64,000 nucleotides of DNA from Iris pallida (GCA_029216955.1 JANAVB010031417.1:17708867-17772866); one strand, 5' to 3'; numbered from the stretch's first letter, positions 11,923-24,302 are shown. Notes: generated from the letters alone by a model not told the origin. Made by a program: numbers and translations.

Positions 11923-12330
11923 TAACACGAAAAATGACCATTCTACGTGATTTTACAACGGAGAATTGTCATTCTCCGTGATTTTAACACGGAGAATGAC
12001 TATTCTCCTACATGTTAACATGGAAATAGCCATTCTCCGTGATTTTAACACGAAGAATGGTCATTCTTCGTGATTTTGCAACGGGAAATGGCCATTTTCC
12101 GTTTTAACACGGAGAATGGCAATTCTCTGTCAATTTAATATGGGAAAAGGCCATTCTCCGTGTTTTAATATGGAGAATGTCAATTCTCCGTAAATTTAAC
12201 ACGAAAAATGGCAATTCTTCATTATTTTAACACGAAGAATAGCAATTCTCCGTCAATTTAACGCAGAAAAAGGTCATTCTCTGTGTTTTTAACACGAAGA
12301 ATGTCAATTCTCCGTGATTTTAACACGAAA
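11923..12330. repeat. Palindromic ~31-bp satellite (CGGAGAATG/CATTCTCCG)
   Basis: About thirteen diverged tandem units of 30-32 bp. Each holds an imperfect inverted repeat CGGAGAATGG/CCATTCTCCG followed by a spacer of the type GATTTTAACA. Every unit could fold into a hairpin. The array starts about 12 bases after the end of the S1 LTR. No protein frame accounts for it. Confidence 0.8.
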
Positions 12331-13023
12331 AATGATAAAAAGCTCTTAATTCTCTTCACATCAGCTCTCTCCTCTAACCGGGATTCCAGTTGATGCTGAT
12401 GATGATGATGAAGTGGGGTTCCAGTTGATGATGATGAAGTGGGAACTGATGATGACGACATGGTGTGAAGATTGCGAATGAAGAGTCACTGATGAGTTTT
12501 TGAAGTAAGGTTTGAAAATTTTGGAGGAGAAAACCTAAATTCGAAAGTGAGCAGCGTATGGAAGAAGAGGAAGTATCAAAATATATTTTTTGAAGAGGAG
12601 GTTTCGTGGATGTTTCAATAAATTAGAAGGGCAAAAAGGTCATTCCGTACCATTTTATATATTTTTCGCTAATTCTGGACATGCGATAAAATGTTATTTT
12701 GCGGTGAATTTTTCATAAATTTTTTACGATTTTTTGGACATTTGATAAATTTTCCCATATTATGATGTCAAGAAATTAAACTCCATTTCCTTTTTAAATA
12801 GAAGTGTACCAACTATGTTGTAAAAAACTTACAAACAAATAGTACCATCTATTCAATAAATTTAATCATAAAATTTGATATACTTTACTACGTAATCTAT
12901 ATATTTTTAAAAATATTTATATATTCACGAAATATGGAGATATAATCTTTTTTTTAAAATTTAAGGGCTAATTAAAGTTTAGGCGGATTGTATAACAGTT
13001 TAGAGTTTAAGGGCTATATATGA

Positions 13024-13027
<4 letters not shown>
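12331..13027. other. AT-rich intergenic stretch
   Basis: A minus-strand frame at 12258-12461 begins with Ser and His runs made by GAT/ATG trinucleotide repeats and then enters the satellite; I do not accept it as a gene. The rest is AT-rich with no recognisable element. Confidence 0.5.

Positions 13028-13079
<52 letters not shown>
13028..13079. repeat. (TA)n microsatellite
   Basis: A pure TA dinucleotide run of about 50 bp. Confidence 0.95.
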
Positions 13080-13082
<3 letters not shown>

Positions 13083-13246
13083 GGAAAACTTAGATGGTAA
13101 AACTTTTGAATTCCGAAAATATCCTTACATACTTATACTAATTAAAAATAGTTCATTAATTTTAATAAGGACAACTTAGTAATTAGGAAGACTACCCTTT
13201 GGTCTTCCTAAAAAGTCTTCTTAAACTAATTAAGAAATGTTAAAAT

Positions 13247-13273
13247 ACGTGCAAGGCACGTGCACATATGCTA

Positions 13274-13274
<1 letters not shown>
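13247..13274 (+). mobile_element. Possible Helitron 3' terminus
   Basis: A perfect stem ACGTGC-AAG-GCACGT (13247-13261) is followed nine bases later by CTAG at 13271-13274, with a T next. A hairpin followed by CTRR before a T is the Helitron 3' signature. The 5' TC end is not located, so the extent is unknown. A weaker relative ending in CTAG lies at 16267-16289. Confidence 0.35.

Positions 13275-13323
<49 letters not shown>
13275..13323. repeat. (TA)n microsatellite
   Basis: A pure TA run of about 49 bp directly after the possible Helitron end. Confidence 0.95.
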
Positions 13324-13325
<2 letters not shown>

Positions 13326-13327
<2 letters not shown>

Positions 13328-13390
13328 CTAGTCTAGTGGTTAAGAGAGATGCATGCGGCCCAAGTGGTCGGGAGTTCGAGCTTCAGTGGA

Positions 13391-13391
<1 letters not shown>
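13326..13391 (+). mobile_element. tRNA-derived SINE head
   Basis: An A-box-like TAGTCTAGTGGTTAAG (about 13329) and a B-box-like GGGAGTTCGAGCTTC (about 13371) are about 40 bases apart, as in a pol III type 2 promoter. The segment lies between two TA runs. No intact tRNA cloverleaf is evident, so a SINE remnant is preferred over a tRNA gene. Confidence 0.5.

Positions 13392-13393
<2 letters not shown>

Positions 13394-13479
<86 letters not shown>
13394..13479. repeat. (TA)n microsatellite
   Basis: A pure TA run of about 86 bp. The YIYIYI ORFs across it are artefacts. Confidence 0.95.
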
Positions 13480-14346
<867 letters not shown>

Positions 14347-14675
14347 AAAAAAAAAAATTTTGGAAAAAAAAATTTTGGGATCCATCATACTCGTGCATGC
14401 ACTCTGACTATAATTACTTTGTATTTCACGAAGCTGTTACCATAAGCACCATAGTGACTTTATGTTATGTCACCATTGTTAGCTTAAGACCATCTCTAAC
14501 CTAAAACATCAAAATAAAGCATCAAAATACCTATTTTATTACTCCCACATTAAAATTTTCAATTATGCTATTTGGCTCCAAAAAAATTTGGGTGATGCCA
14601 TCTCCCATTATGTGGTATCTGACGTGGCAGCTGACTTAACTGTTCACATGGCAAATTTTAACCTAAAATATTAAT

Positions 14676-14880
14676 TATCCAAATTATTTTAATGTTAATG
14701 TTAATATTAATATTAATGTTAATATTAGTGTTAATATTAATATTAATGTTAATATTAATGTTAATATTAAGATTAATTTTAATTTTAATGTTAAGATTAA
14801 TTTAATGTTAAGGTTAAGGTTAATATTAATTATCATGTTAATTTAATATTAATTTTAATATTAATTTTAATGTTAAATTT
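14676..14880. repeat. TTAATR hexanucleotide-like array
   Basis: About 200 bp built almost entirely from TTAATG, TTAATA and TTAATT, with interruptions. It lies inside a larger stretch (about 14487-15070) that may be a small non-autonomous element, but I could not fix its ends. Confidence 0.7.
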
Positions 14881-16140
14881 TGTCATGTCAGCTGTTACCT
14901 CAGCAATCATGTCATATGCTACATAATAGAAGATGGTATCATATTAGCATTTTTGTAAATTTTTCTCTACTTTGGAACGATAAATGTACCTCGGAGCATT
15001 TGATATCACATTCCTTTGAGATATCAAAATGCTTTTTTACCATTTGATGTCACATTTGAGTTGTTCCAATTAGTAGTAGATCCTTACTTATTATATCTAT
15101 TGCTTACTAATTATAACTTGTGTGGTTTGCGCATGCTCGACAAACTTAACAACTAATCATTGTGACGTCTCATGATTTAATTAGGTGCTAATTGTTTTAC
15201 ACATCAATCCAGGAAACATTTTGATCAAGAATATTCGTACCTATAAGAAGCATCACTTCCAACTTTCCTTGTTTGTATGTATGTACTCGACGAACTTAGT
15301 TTGCAATTATTGGAAGTTGTTCATGGCGAGCAACTACTCCCTTTGACCTATTTGTCGCCAAGTTCAAATTTAGCTAACTATTAATTTCATAATAAATATA
15401 TTGGCTTTGGACTTAGGCTAGTGTGACCAAAATCATTGGTATACTAAAGGGATGTTTTCCTACCTTTTTTTGTTGCGTAGTTCCTTACTTTATTCTCATT
15501 GATGCGACTGAACCCTCTCTCTAGTCGCAAATGTATGCTCGTGTCGTGTATTGATAATCTCCGTGAATCAACATGACACGTTTTTTCCGTGCTAATCTCC
15601 ATCAATCATATCCTACAATAAGAGTTAGGCCAGGTTCCTACATTTCAAGCTAATCATAATAGAGAGCTATGTCATGAATTGTTAAGCAAATTAAACCATT
15701 GTTATAATTTCAACTCCGCTAAATTCTATGCAAATAATTAAAAAAAACAATAAAGTTAGTTGGGTAGAATCTATCCACATAGAAAAGGGGTACACTTGGC
15801 ATATTTCGTAAATATTTTAACACACTCTTATGTTATATTTTTTCATGTCCAAATTATCCTTCTACAAATTTGGGAGAGAAACAAGTCAGCAGACCTAGAA
15901 AATTGTATCTTTATTATTGTTCAAGGGTAACTAAGTAATTAAAAAACTTGTTCAGTCCGTATTTAATGATTCTTTTCGGATAGATTATATCCAAAAATCA
16001 GCTGCCCTTAAAAAATTAACTTTCTTTAATCATCTTACATATATAATTAGGCTTCAAAACGGCTCAAAAATGAGCCGTCTAAGTCGTCATTATATCACGA
16101 TCCAATTTTTTTAAAAAAAATTAATTATGTAAAAAATTGT
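14881..16140. other. Intergenic stretch, small hairpins only
   Basis: GCATTTGATATC/GATATCAAAATGC forms an inverted repeat at 14996-15033, and ACGGCTC/GAGCCGT another near 16059-16079. No gene-sized ORF, LTR or TIR pair is recognised. Confidence 0.4.
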
Positions 16141-16167
16141 TGAAAAAAATAAAAATTTGTCAACATA

Positions 16168-16225
16168 GAAAATTGAACTCAACCAAATAAGAAAAATATC
16201 TTGCACCTTAACCACATAAGTTAGA
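16168..16225 (-). mobile_element. SINE-like pol III boxes
   Basis: On the minus strand, TTATGTGGTTAAGGTGC resembles an A box and GGTTGAGTTCAATTTTC resembles a B box, about 30 bases apart. The copy is degraded and its ends are not defined. Confidence 0.4.
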
Positions 16226-16466
16226 AAAGACATTTAACTATAATTGAATAATATTCTTATTATATATGCAAAACACGTGCATTTACTAGTTCTAATAAAA
16301 TGGTCTCGCTTTTTCTACTTTCTAAGACTGTTGTAAAAGCAGTTTTTAAAAAAAAAATAAGAAAATCTATGCACCAATAGGAGTCCAACTTGCAAGCCCA
16401 AAGACTTGAACCCATGAATAATCCTATAGTTCTCAAGTAATTATTTCAACTTATTTTTACTAGCCA

Positions 16467-16475
16467 TAAAGGATT
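16467..16475. repeat. 9-bp target-site duplication, left copy
   Basis: TAAAGGATT, repeated exactly at 17224-17232. A 9-bp duplication is characteristic of Mutator-like elements. Confidence 0.9.
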
Positions 16476-17223
16476 CAGAAAAATTTGTTTTACAAATAAA
16501 AACTTGTATGAAATTGGTTACAACGTAAGAAGTTTTCGAAATTAGGAATAACGATAAGCATAGCCAGACCGTCTGGCGGAAAATGAGCTTGGGTTGGTTT
16601 TTCGGGTTTGATTGGTTTTTATTGGTTTTCTTATTTTCACTTGGTTTGGGTTGGATTGGTTTTCATTTGTTGGTTTTTATTTTGCCTTGGTTTTTTTTGT
16701 TTTGGTTGATTTTGATGTTAGTTTTTTTGTTTTTGGGTTATCTTTATGTTAGTTTGGGTTTTTTTTTAGTTCTGGTTTTTTTTTAGTTGTTTGGTTTAGG
16801 TTTTTTTTTTTTTGGGTTGAGATGGACAAGTTTTTAACTGTTGTAAGATTCCTCTCAACGTTTCAATTCCAACGTTACAATTACAATGTTCATTTGCAAT
16901 AGCTATTTCATACAACAGTCATGTAAATTAATGTACAAACAACTAAACCCAAACCAACATAAAAAAACCAACCAAAATAAAAAAACCAACATCAAAATCA
17001 ACAAAAAAAAAACAAGGCAAAATAAAAACTAACCCAAGCCAAACCAAGTGAAAAATAAGAAAACTAACCCAAACTCAATTTTAGCCAGACGGTCTGGCGG
17101 AATTTGAGCATGCTCATTTTCGGCCAGACGGTCTGGCCATGTTTATCGTTGTTCCTAATTTCAAATTTTTTTTACGTTGTAACCAATTTCATACAAGCTT
17201 TTATCTGTACAACAAATTTTCTG
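16476..17223. mobile_element. Mutator-type foldback element (long-TIR MULE MITE)
   Basis: The 748-bp element begins CAGAAAAATTTG and ends CAAATTTTCTG, flanked by perfect 9-bp duplications TAAAGGATT. The two arms of roughly 300 bp each are imperfect reverse complements over nearly their whole length, leaving a loop of about 130 bp around 16800-16930. Each arm carries the palindrome GCCAGACNGTCTGGC, at about 16562 and, on the right arm, twice at about 17082 and 17121. One arm is a pyrimidine/GGTTTT-rich strand and the other its complement. No transposase is encoded; the hydrophobic ORF at 16583-16786 is an artefact of the T-rich arm. It would need a MULE transposase from elsewhere. Confidence 0.9.
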
Positions 17224-17232
17224 TAAAGGATT
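17224..17232. repeat. 9-bp target-site duplication, right copy
   Basis: TAAAGGATT, identical to 16467-16475. Confidence 0.9.
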
Positions 17233-17374
17233 AGATATTAAATTAATCATGCTCAAATGCCAATCCTGCAAATATAGAATTGGCTGTCCATAACACAAAA
17301 ATGTAGGACATTATACGTTTATTTACCCCAATCTAACTAAGGCAACCAAAAGATAAACAGACAAAATTCCAGAA

Positions 17375-17437
17375 AAATGATTCAAGTCAAGACCTTTAAA
17401 TTAAAATCAATTACCTTCACCACTAAGCCACCATTTA
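17375..17437 (-). mobile_element. Au-like SINE head
   Basis: On the minus strand, GGTGGCTTAGTGGTGAAGG is a good A box and AAGGTCTTGACTTGAATC a degraded B box. The TGGCTTAGTGGT core is typical of plant tRNA-derived SINEs. The 3' end is not defined. Confidence 0.55.
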
Positions 17438-17445
17438 CTAGTAAG

Positions 17446-19130
17446 CAAATATAATCAGAAAATTGCACTGAGAGCTTTAAGTTATTGTTTATTTATAAAA
17501 GACATATAGTTTCTAAATTTTGTACATTGAGCATAAAATTGCCCTAAATCATAAGGTAAGTTGATTTACGTCCTAAATTTTGGCGTAAATTGTTAATTTT
17601 TTTTCTTTAAAAGTACTTCCCACGCTTAGCTGGTTAACGGCTACGGACGAAGTAAAACGAGGATTAGCAACTTACGTCCTAAATATGACGTTTGTTTTTT
17701 GGGGCTAAAAATTGGACATAAGTATGTTATTTTTTTAGCACTCTACATATTACAGTTGTAAATTTTGAATATGAAAATGTTAACATTATTACCGTTTTGA
17801 AATATGACCGTTCCAAATCTAGCCATTGAAGCTCTATTCCACAACCTCAAACCGAAAAACATAGCCGTTAGAAATTTAATTGTATACCGTAAAATAAATT
17901 TACTAACGCCCAAAATAAGGGCGTAAACACCGAAAAATACAAAAATAAAAAAATAAAAAAATTTACGCCCTACTTTAGAGCGTAAACCAAGAAAATCCAA
18001 CTTACGCTCCAAATTAGGACGATTGCATGCTAAATTGGTAAATTTTAGAAATAATATATCTTTTATACAATAAACACTAAGATGTTGGTACCCCATTTTA
18101 AAGATTATTCTCTTCAGTTCGATAGTGCAGTGCGTAATAGTGAAGTAAATTTTCTTTCGTAATCTGAGATGATGATCAATTGATCCGTTCATAAGAGGGA
18201 GCAACATCTGTGGCCATATAGCCCTTAAGTACATTGCTATTCTAGAGTCTGATTCGATCTCGGTTCATTGGAAAGTTCCGAGCTTTTTGAGCGGGAGCAT
18301 GAATTTGAGCCTAAGAATATGTTTTGTAGGGAATATTTTATAAATATTACACCAATTAAAGACAAAATTATATGAAATACATCCATTAAAGAGAGATTTT
18401 TTTTATTAAGTTATTTCCTATATTAGACCCAATTTGATTACAATTTACTTCCTTAGTTATATAGGTATAACTATTTGATTATGATTTATTTTTCTATTTT
18501 ATTTGATTTCCAAGTTTAACTCGTATTAGTTTTTCTAGTCAATTTTTTCTTGTAAATAAGGTTTGATATTTTTGTTTCAAAATACGATCACCAATAAAAA
18601 AATTCTACTTCTTCATAGTTTTGAATCACTATAAACCTGTTAAAGAAAAGAGTTGAGACAAGAGTTTATAAAGAAAATTAGATATAATCCTCTTATAATT
18701 TGGTGTAATACTCTTAATTTGGTAGTTTATTTACTGTGCTATACTTTTGGTATTTTCATCAACTTAATATCTCTCATTATATAGAAAAAAATATACAATC
18801 AGTTTGCATCTATAATTATAGAAAAATATAATTATATTGTCTAAAGTGTATCAACCATATATTTTAATACCATATATATTAATACAATTATTATGAATAA
18901 TTTTTTTTATAATTTTAAGGCTTTTATTCTATACAATTATATTTACTGTGCTATACTTTTGGTTTAAGACGAGACGAAGGTTGCGAAGCTCATAAATTCA
19001 AGAACAAATTTCTGGATCTTAATATTTACGTCAAATTTATTAAGATTTTTAATTTAAAATAGCAGCTAAGATTATTTAATTTACGAGTAGGAGTTTGTTT
19101 GTGCCAAGAAAATTCTAGAGAGTCCAATTT
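17446..19130. other. AT-rich intergenic stretch with a 22-bp direct repeat
   Basis: TTTACTGTGCTATACTTTTG occurs at about 18728 and again at about 18941 in almost identical context. GTAAATT- and TTACGCCCT-like blocks recur between 17560 and 18010, suggesting a decayed repeat. The minus-strand frame at 17743-18234 has low-complexity composition and no family resemblance, so it is not called a gene. Confidence 0.4.
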
Positions 19131-19164
19131 GAACTCAATGTGCTCGTTTGGGGAGACGGGTTGT

Positions 19165-19276
19165 TGACGTCATATAAAACCGACACAGCGTGCCCGCACG
19201 TGTGCCTCGCGTTTGCTGTTCTGTCGTTTAGCTGCCCGTTAAATCCGGTTGGCACGTGATAGTGTTTCCACACGTG
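19165..19276. promoter_or_regulatory. bZIP-type motif cluster (TGACGTCA plus three G-boxes)
   Basis: The perfect palindrome TGACGTCA is at 19165-19172, next to ATATAAAA, and CACGTG cores are at 19197, 19253 and 19271. This 110-bp patch is richer in G+C than its surroundings. Such sites are bound by plant bZIP/bHLH factors, and GCACGTG is ABRE-like. No gene is recognised downstream on either strand, so an orphan promoter or a TE-borne regulatory patch is equally possible. Confidence 0.4.
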
Positions 19277-19396
19277 CGGTTTCGGTCTTATCTCCTCTTT
19301 TCTCTTGGACGCTCTTTCCTCTTTCCTTGTAACCGGATGAACAGCAGCTCCCCGTTCTGAATTTGAATAAATAATTTCGAAATAAATACACCAACC

Positions 19397-19611
19397 CTCC
19401 TATGTTTCATGAGTATTACAGAGACTACCCCTATTTGAAACTAATTCTATTTGAAACTAATTACACTCACCACCTCTCTCCTTTAGAAATTTTATAAAAC
19501 ATAGGGGTAGTTAGTGTTATATTTTGATAGAAAATAGAAACTATAGGGGTGGTCCGCGTAATTAGTTTCAAAGTAGGGGTAGTTTCTGTAATAAGTGTAA
19601 AACATAGGGAC
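19397..19611. mobile_element. MITE with ~50-bp terminal inverted repeats
   Basis: The left arm TCCTATGTTTCATGAGTATT (from 19398) is mirrored by the reverse complement of AATAAGTGTAAAACATAGGG at the right end. Both arms continue through ACTACCCCTA and TTTGAAACTAATT. The total is about 215 bp with no coding capacity. The target duplication is not clear. Confidence 0.7.
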
Positions 19612-20830
19612 ATTTCTTCTCCTAGTTGATCAAAGTACGTTTATATTTGAAATATTTTAACAAATACTTCCATCACAAATATATAAGCTAATATATACTC
19701 TTACTTATTTAAAAAACTAATAAATGTCCACATTATGAGTAAAATAATTAATTTTTTGTTAAATAGTGACGATATATTTTAAATTTTGAAATGTTGTATA
19801 TAAAGAAATGGAGACATTTGCTAGTTTATAAATAAGTGGACGTATATGTTAGTTTATATATATTTAATAGAGACATTTGCTCAAATATTCATTTATATTT
19901 TCGTTATTTTATGACAAATTTTTTTAAAAAATGAACACTAAAAAACTAATTACTAAATAGATAAACGTGCAATATTTGGGAAGCTGGTTTTAAAATACGG
20001 AAGATCAAAATACCGTGTGATGTATGGTGCAACTAATTTATTGCCTAGAACATGGTCCACTCTGCACAATGACTTGATTTTAATGAATATTCATAATATG
20101 AATAACACAACATAGTATGCTCCATTTTGCAGTATGTATTTAATTTTTAATGAACATTTGTAATTTATTGTACAAAATATTATCTATTTTTTTAGAATTC
20201 GACTACATAAATCTAAAATAAGCACTAAGATAAAGAAATTGAAAGTATATTTATTCTTTTTAGTCCATTGAAAAAAATAGAGGAAAAAAATAATATAATT
20301 CAAACTGTTTATTACGGCCCAATTTTAAAAATTAAGAACTCATGATTTTGATTTTTTTTTTATGTCAGGATGACTAATTGGCTTAGCTTTCGGAAATTCG
20401 GATCCGTCTTGGTCACATGAATGTGTGGTCAATGCCTTTGTTAGCAATCACCCGAATAAAACTCGTATTATACGTAAATTTTTTGTATCTTTCATAAACG
20501 TATAATACTTGTGTACTTTTGACAGATCCAAAGCAGTACATAAATTTTAAACATGCAAAAATTTTAACATGTTCTGTATAAATTATTGACAAATTTGGCA
20601 CAATAAGCATGCTGGGAACCTGTTTAATTAACTAAATTTGACAATATATTTAAGAATGTAAAGTTTCAAACCTCAATATTTTTATTTTTCCGATATTTGA
20701 CCGAATTTTTGAACATATTTTATTTGTACTGAGCTGATTTATACTCGTACTTTTGTCGTCCCGAATTTTTTCCGTTTGCCGAATTGCTAACAAGGGTCAA
20801 TGCTCTGTTCAGTCAGTGGTGGACGGTTTG
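19612..20830. other. AT-rich intergenic stretch
   Basis: Poly-A/T-rich sequence without a credible ORF, LTR or TIR pair. Confidence 0.4.
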
Positions 20831-20835
20831 AGCTT

Positions 20836-20926
20836 TCTAACATAGTGGTAGTGGAGCGGACATCCGGAGAGATCAGTAAAGTTCGAGTCCTCTAATCGTG
20901 CGTGCGTGGAATTTAAAAAAAAAAAA
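20836..20926 (+). mobile_element. tRNA-derived SINE-like sequence with A-rich tail
   Basis: CTAACATAGTGGTAGTGGAG resembles an A box, and AAGTTCGAGTCCTC (about 20878) is a good B box. An A12 run at 20915-20926 follows about 25 bases later. It is short and degraded. Confidence 0.55.
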
Positions 20927-20929
20927 GTC

Positions 20930-21418
20930 TGGCGGACGCATTGGTTAGTAGAGGCTCAAAGCCTCGAATCATTGGTGCAAACAAATATTCAAACAAGAAG
21001 CTCCGGATCGATGAGCTCATAGACCGCCGAAGTTGTTGCTTGTTAGTATTCTTCTTCTTCTTTTTTTCTGGGCCCGAATTCTAACCGAGTTATTGGGTTT
21101 CGTCGGATGCAAATCATTGGTGCAGATGCTCTCGATCCACTCGAGCCATTGGTCAAATAATGATAGCTTCGCGGACAGAGACATCGACACGCTAACTTCT
21201 TCTTTTCCTTAAAAAGTTTTAGCGACGAATTATATGCTGAAACCGTCCCATTTGTATCACTACAAAAATCCACACGTTCAGTAGACCCACCACAACACTA
21301 GCTCTCATTCGTTGAACGAGACGCCCTTTCCGTCACCGGTTGGCAACTTTGACGCATTTTCAAACTTGGAAGAAACTCGTCACAGCTAGCCGTGACAGTG
21401 ATTACAAACCAGCAATTG

Positions 21419-21458
<40 letters not shown>

Positions 21459-22620
21459 AATGGAGTTGTTGCTGTCACGTCTTCAATTCTTACGCCTTCA
21501 TCGTGACGGGGAGGCCAACTATAGTATGTCAAAGTCTGAGTTTTTTTTTTTAAATACATTAGAAAATATTTTTGTTTTAAATATAAAAACTAGCATATAT
21601 CATCATTTCTTTGTACAAAAATAATAATATTTAAGATAAGTGTTTTACACAAAATAGGAGTATATGCTAGTTTAATAAAAAAAAATGGGACATATCCTAG
21701 TTTTAACTTTTGAAACTAAGGCATTTGCTAAAATATTTTTTTTTAGAGAATTACATATATAACATTATATTTAAAAATTATGTTGAAAGTATCGAAGTAT
21801 CAAAAATTACAACATAAGCCATAAAAACGTTTTTTTTAAAATCATTTTTCGCACATTGTTATTATAATTAAGGAGGAACGGCAGAGTTAAGGACTTACAG
21901 TAAAGAGCGGATTTAATATATGTTACGTAAACACTTTTTTTAAGGATATTTTCTATGCACATATTTAATACACCATTTTTAAAGTATGTTTTGTGTCTTA
22001 TGTTGTAACTTTCATAACTTCGATATTCTCAGAATATTTCCACTGAAATGTGATGCTCTGTTTTTTATTCTCAGAACATTTTCGCTGAAATGTGATGCTA
22101 TATTATATTCAATTCTTTGTTTTTTATTGTAGCCATTGGAATATTTGAGTTTTTCCAGTCAAATGCCGCGTATTGATCAACAAGTATTATATTGTTGTTT
22201 TTCAGTTGTTTTTGTTGTTTAACAATAAATTTTTTACAATTATATTTTGGAAAATCCATAAGTACGACTGGAGATATTGGAGAGGAGATAATTGTCGTCA
22301 ACTATACAGAACCCTATTTGCCCAAATTGGTAAATGCTAAGTTGAAATTCAACTAAACAAAAATGGAAAAGGACAAGAGTCCGAACAGAATATGTAGACG
22401 AGCCGTCACTATAACCCATATGGCAACGCAGATACGTTATCCACAAACCGTGAGCCGCTGCAGAAAATATTTCGTTGAGTCGTCGCCCTGCCGACTTCAA
22501 GAGAATGATATGGCGACGAACATCTAGTGATGCACTTTGATTGTTATTATATTACAATTTAATTCAGCTAGCGAATCATCAGTCACTTGTTTTTCGTCAC
22601 ATAGTCGACTTTCCATCGCT
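20930..22620. other. Intergenic stretch with a (GA)n microsatellite
   Basis: A GA run of about 34 bp lies at 21421-21454. Elsewhere the sequence is AT-rich. Short ORFs here show no conserved features. Confidence 0.5.
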
Positions 22621-22631
22621 AGCTTAATTAA

Positions 22632-22903
22632 AGGGTTATTTTGCATAAGGGTACCAAGTTTTTGATATAATTAGATTTTGGGTACTGGGTTTGTCCGTTT
22701 TAGACTTTGGGTATTATAATTTTTTAGCGACATATTTTAGTGACGAACGTTCGTCGTTAAAAGTCTTATTTTGTCACTGAAAGTCTACTTTTGTCACTAA
22801 AATGTTACTAAAAAAATTTGAGTACCCAAACTCTAAAACGGACAAATTCAGTACCCAAAGTCTAATTATATCAAAAACTTGATATCCTTATACAAAATAG
22901 CCC
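22632..22903. mobile_element. MITE with TTAATTAA flanks
   Basis: The left end AGGGTTATTTTGCATAAGG and the reverse complement of the right end, GGGCTATTTTGTATAAGG, form terminal inverted repeats. They continue through TTTTTGATATAATTAGA and GGGTACTG for about 60 bp. TTAATTAA flanks both sides (22624-22631 and 22904-22911); because it is palindromic, the exact duplication length is ambiguous. No coding capacity. Confidence 0.75.
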
Positions 22904-22935
22904 TTAATTAAACTGTAATATAATAATAATCAAAG

Positions 22936-23176
22936 GGTGCTGCTATTAGCACTACTAAAATACCATTCGATACTCTTTCTTTATTTTTTAACATTCGAAT
23001 TTCAGATTTGTCCATACATTAATATTATTGACACTCCTAAAATGTCATCCTACATTGCTCCCTCCATACATACACAAATAATGTCGTATTTAATGCAGGA
23101 GTAAATTTTGAATTTCAATCTTAAAAAATTAAAGAATTATGTCGAATGACATTCTAGGAGTGCCACTAGTATCACC
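22936..23176. mobile_element. MITE with GGTG...CACC ends
   Basis: The left arm GGTGCTGCTATTAGCACTAC mirrors the reverse complement of the right end, GGTGATACTAGTGGCACTCC. Similarity continues through an ATTCGA core. About 240 bp, no ORF; the target duplication is not obvious. Confidence 0.65.
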
Positions 23177-24300
23177 ATAATAAAAAGTACATATATATAT
23201 ATAAGTGTAATCCAAGTATAATCGAACCCTCAGTGGAATAAAACGCTCGTTAAAAATACAATAGTACAACTAAACACAACATCTTAGATTTGTTGCATGC
23301 AGTAGACTTTTCGTTCTATCGGATCTTCAGCGATCCAAAACGTTCGATAAAAATCCAAAGTTGGGAGAGAACTTAAGTTTTGTTCTAGGTGACAGATCAA
23401 CAACGACGACCACTCCTTCGAAGATACTAAAATGATTGACTTAAATACCGTCGAATATTCGTTATTAGACTTCCCGTAGGTTATCGCATCACATAGCCAC
23501 AAAAATGATGTCTAATCAGCGACGCACATGTAACTTATTCGTGATCCAACGGTGATCTATTGCTTGTAGTGTTTGTCGCCGATGAACCGTGAACTTGGTT
23601 GCGTCAGTGTCAATAATATCCAAAAAAAAAAAAAAAAAATTAGTAATGTTCATACCTAAACCTAGAGGCCTAATTAAACCGCATTTTAGGACATGCGTTT
23701 ACTGATAGCAACGATTCTCAATTTCAGGAGGACAACAGAAGAGATTACATATCAATTGGATTTGCGATAATTTCAATTTGAAGTTGATTGGTAGTAATAT
23801 ATAAATGGAATTTAATTATTATTATTTTTTCAGAATTTTTTTCAAAGTTGCAAGTCGAAATTATTCTCTTTAGATAGTTTAATGGCCTCAGGTTCTAATA
23901 CGATTTCAAATTCTAATTTACTTTAAATATATCAAAAATAAATTATTTATAAATATCGGGTTGTCTATGGATGTAATCATTACAACATTTATGTAAAAAA
24001 TTACTCTACATAATACCAATGTACAACAAAGCTACATACAGGACATAAATTTTAGAAACACTGAAAATATCAATTATAAAATCTTTTGTTGTAGGCAATT
24101 CTGTACGGAGGCAACCAAAAAGTCTCCTAAATTCATATAAGTGCAAAAACCTGCGTTAAATTTGTACTTTTTGCGTAGAAAAACTTTTAGTCAAATTTAG
24201 CAAATAAAGACCCCTGCAATTTTTGACTTGCTCGGCCAGCTCCATACTGTTAGTTGACCATTAGTTTTGACCGTTAGTCACATTTAAAAAAAAAAGCTAA
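23177..24300. other. AT-rich intergenic stretch
   Basis: Contains an A-run near 23622-23638. The minus-strand frame at 23284-23502 is short and unsupported. No element ends recognised. Confidence 0.4.
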
Positions 24301-24302
24301 AC

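Noticed and set aside
11923..12330. CRISPR-like repeat array
   Set aside because: Units are diverged, contiguous ~31-bp palindromes without unique spacers, and the DNA is plant nuclear.
12258..12461. Minus-strand ORF with Ser and His runs
   Set aside because: Starts in ATG/GAT trinucleotide repeats and ends in the palindromic satellite; no conserved domain.
13326..13391. A true tRNA gene
   Set aside because: A and B boxes are present but no convincing acceptor stem or cloverleaf could be paired by eye.
16583..16786. Hydrophobic 67-residue ORF resembling a membrane protein
   Set aside because: It is the T/G-rich arm of the foldback element; low-complexity artefact.
17743..18234. 163-codon minus-strand ORF
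   Set aside because: AT-rich composition, no recognisable domain, no supporting signals.
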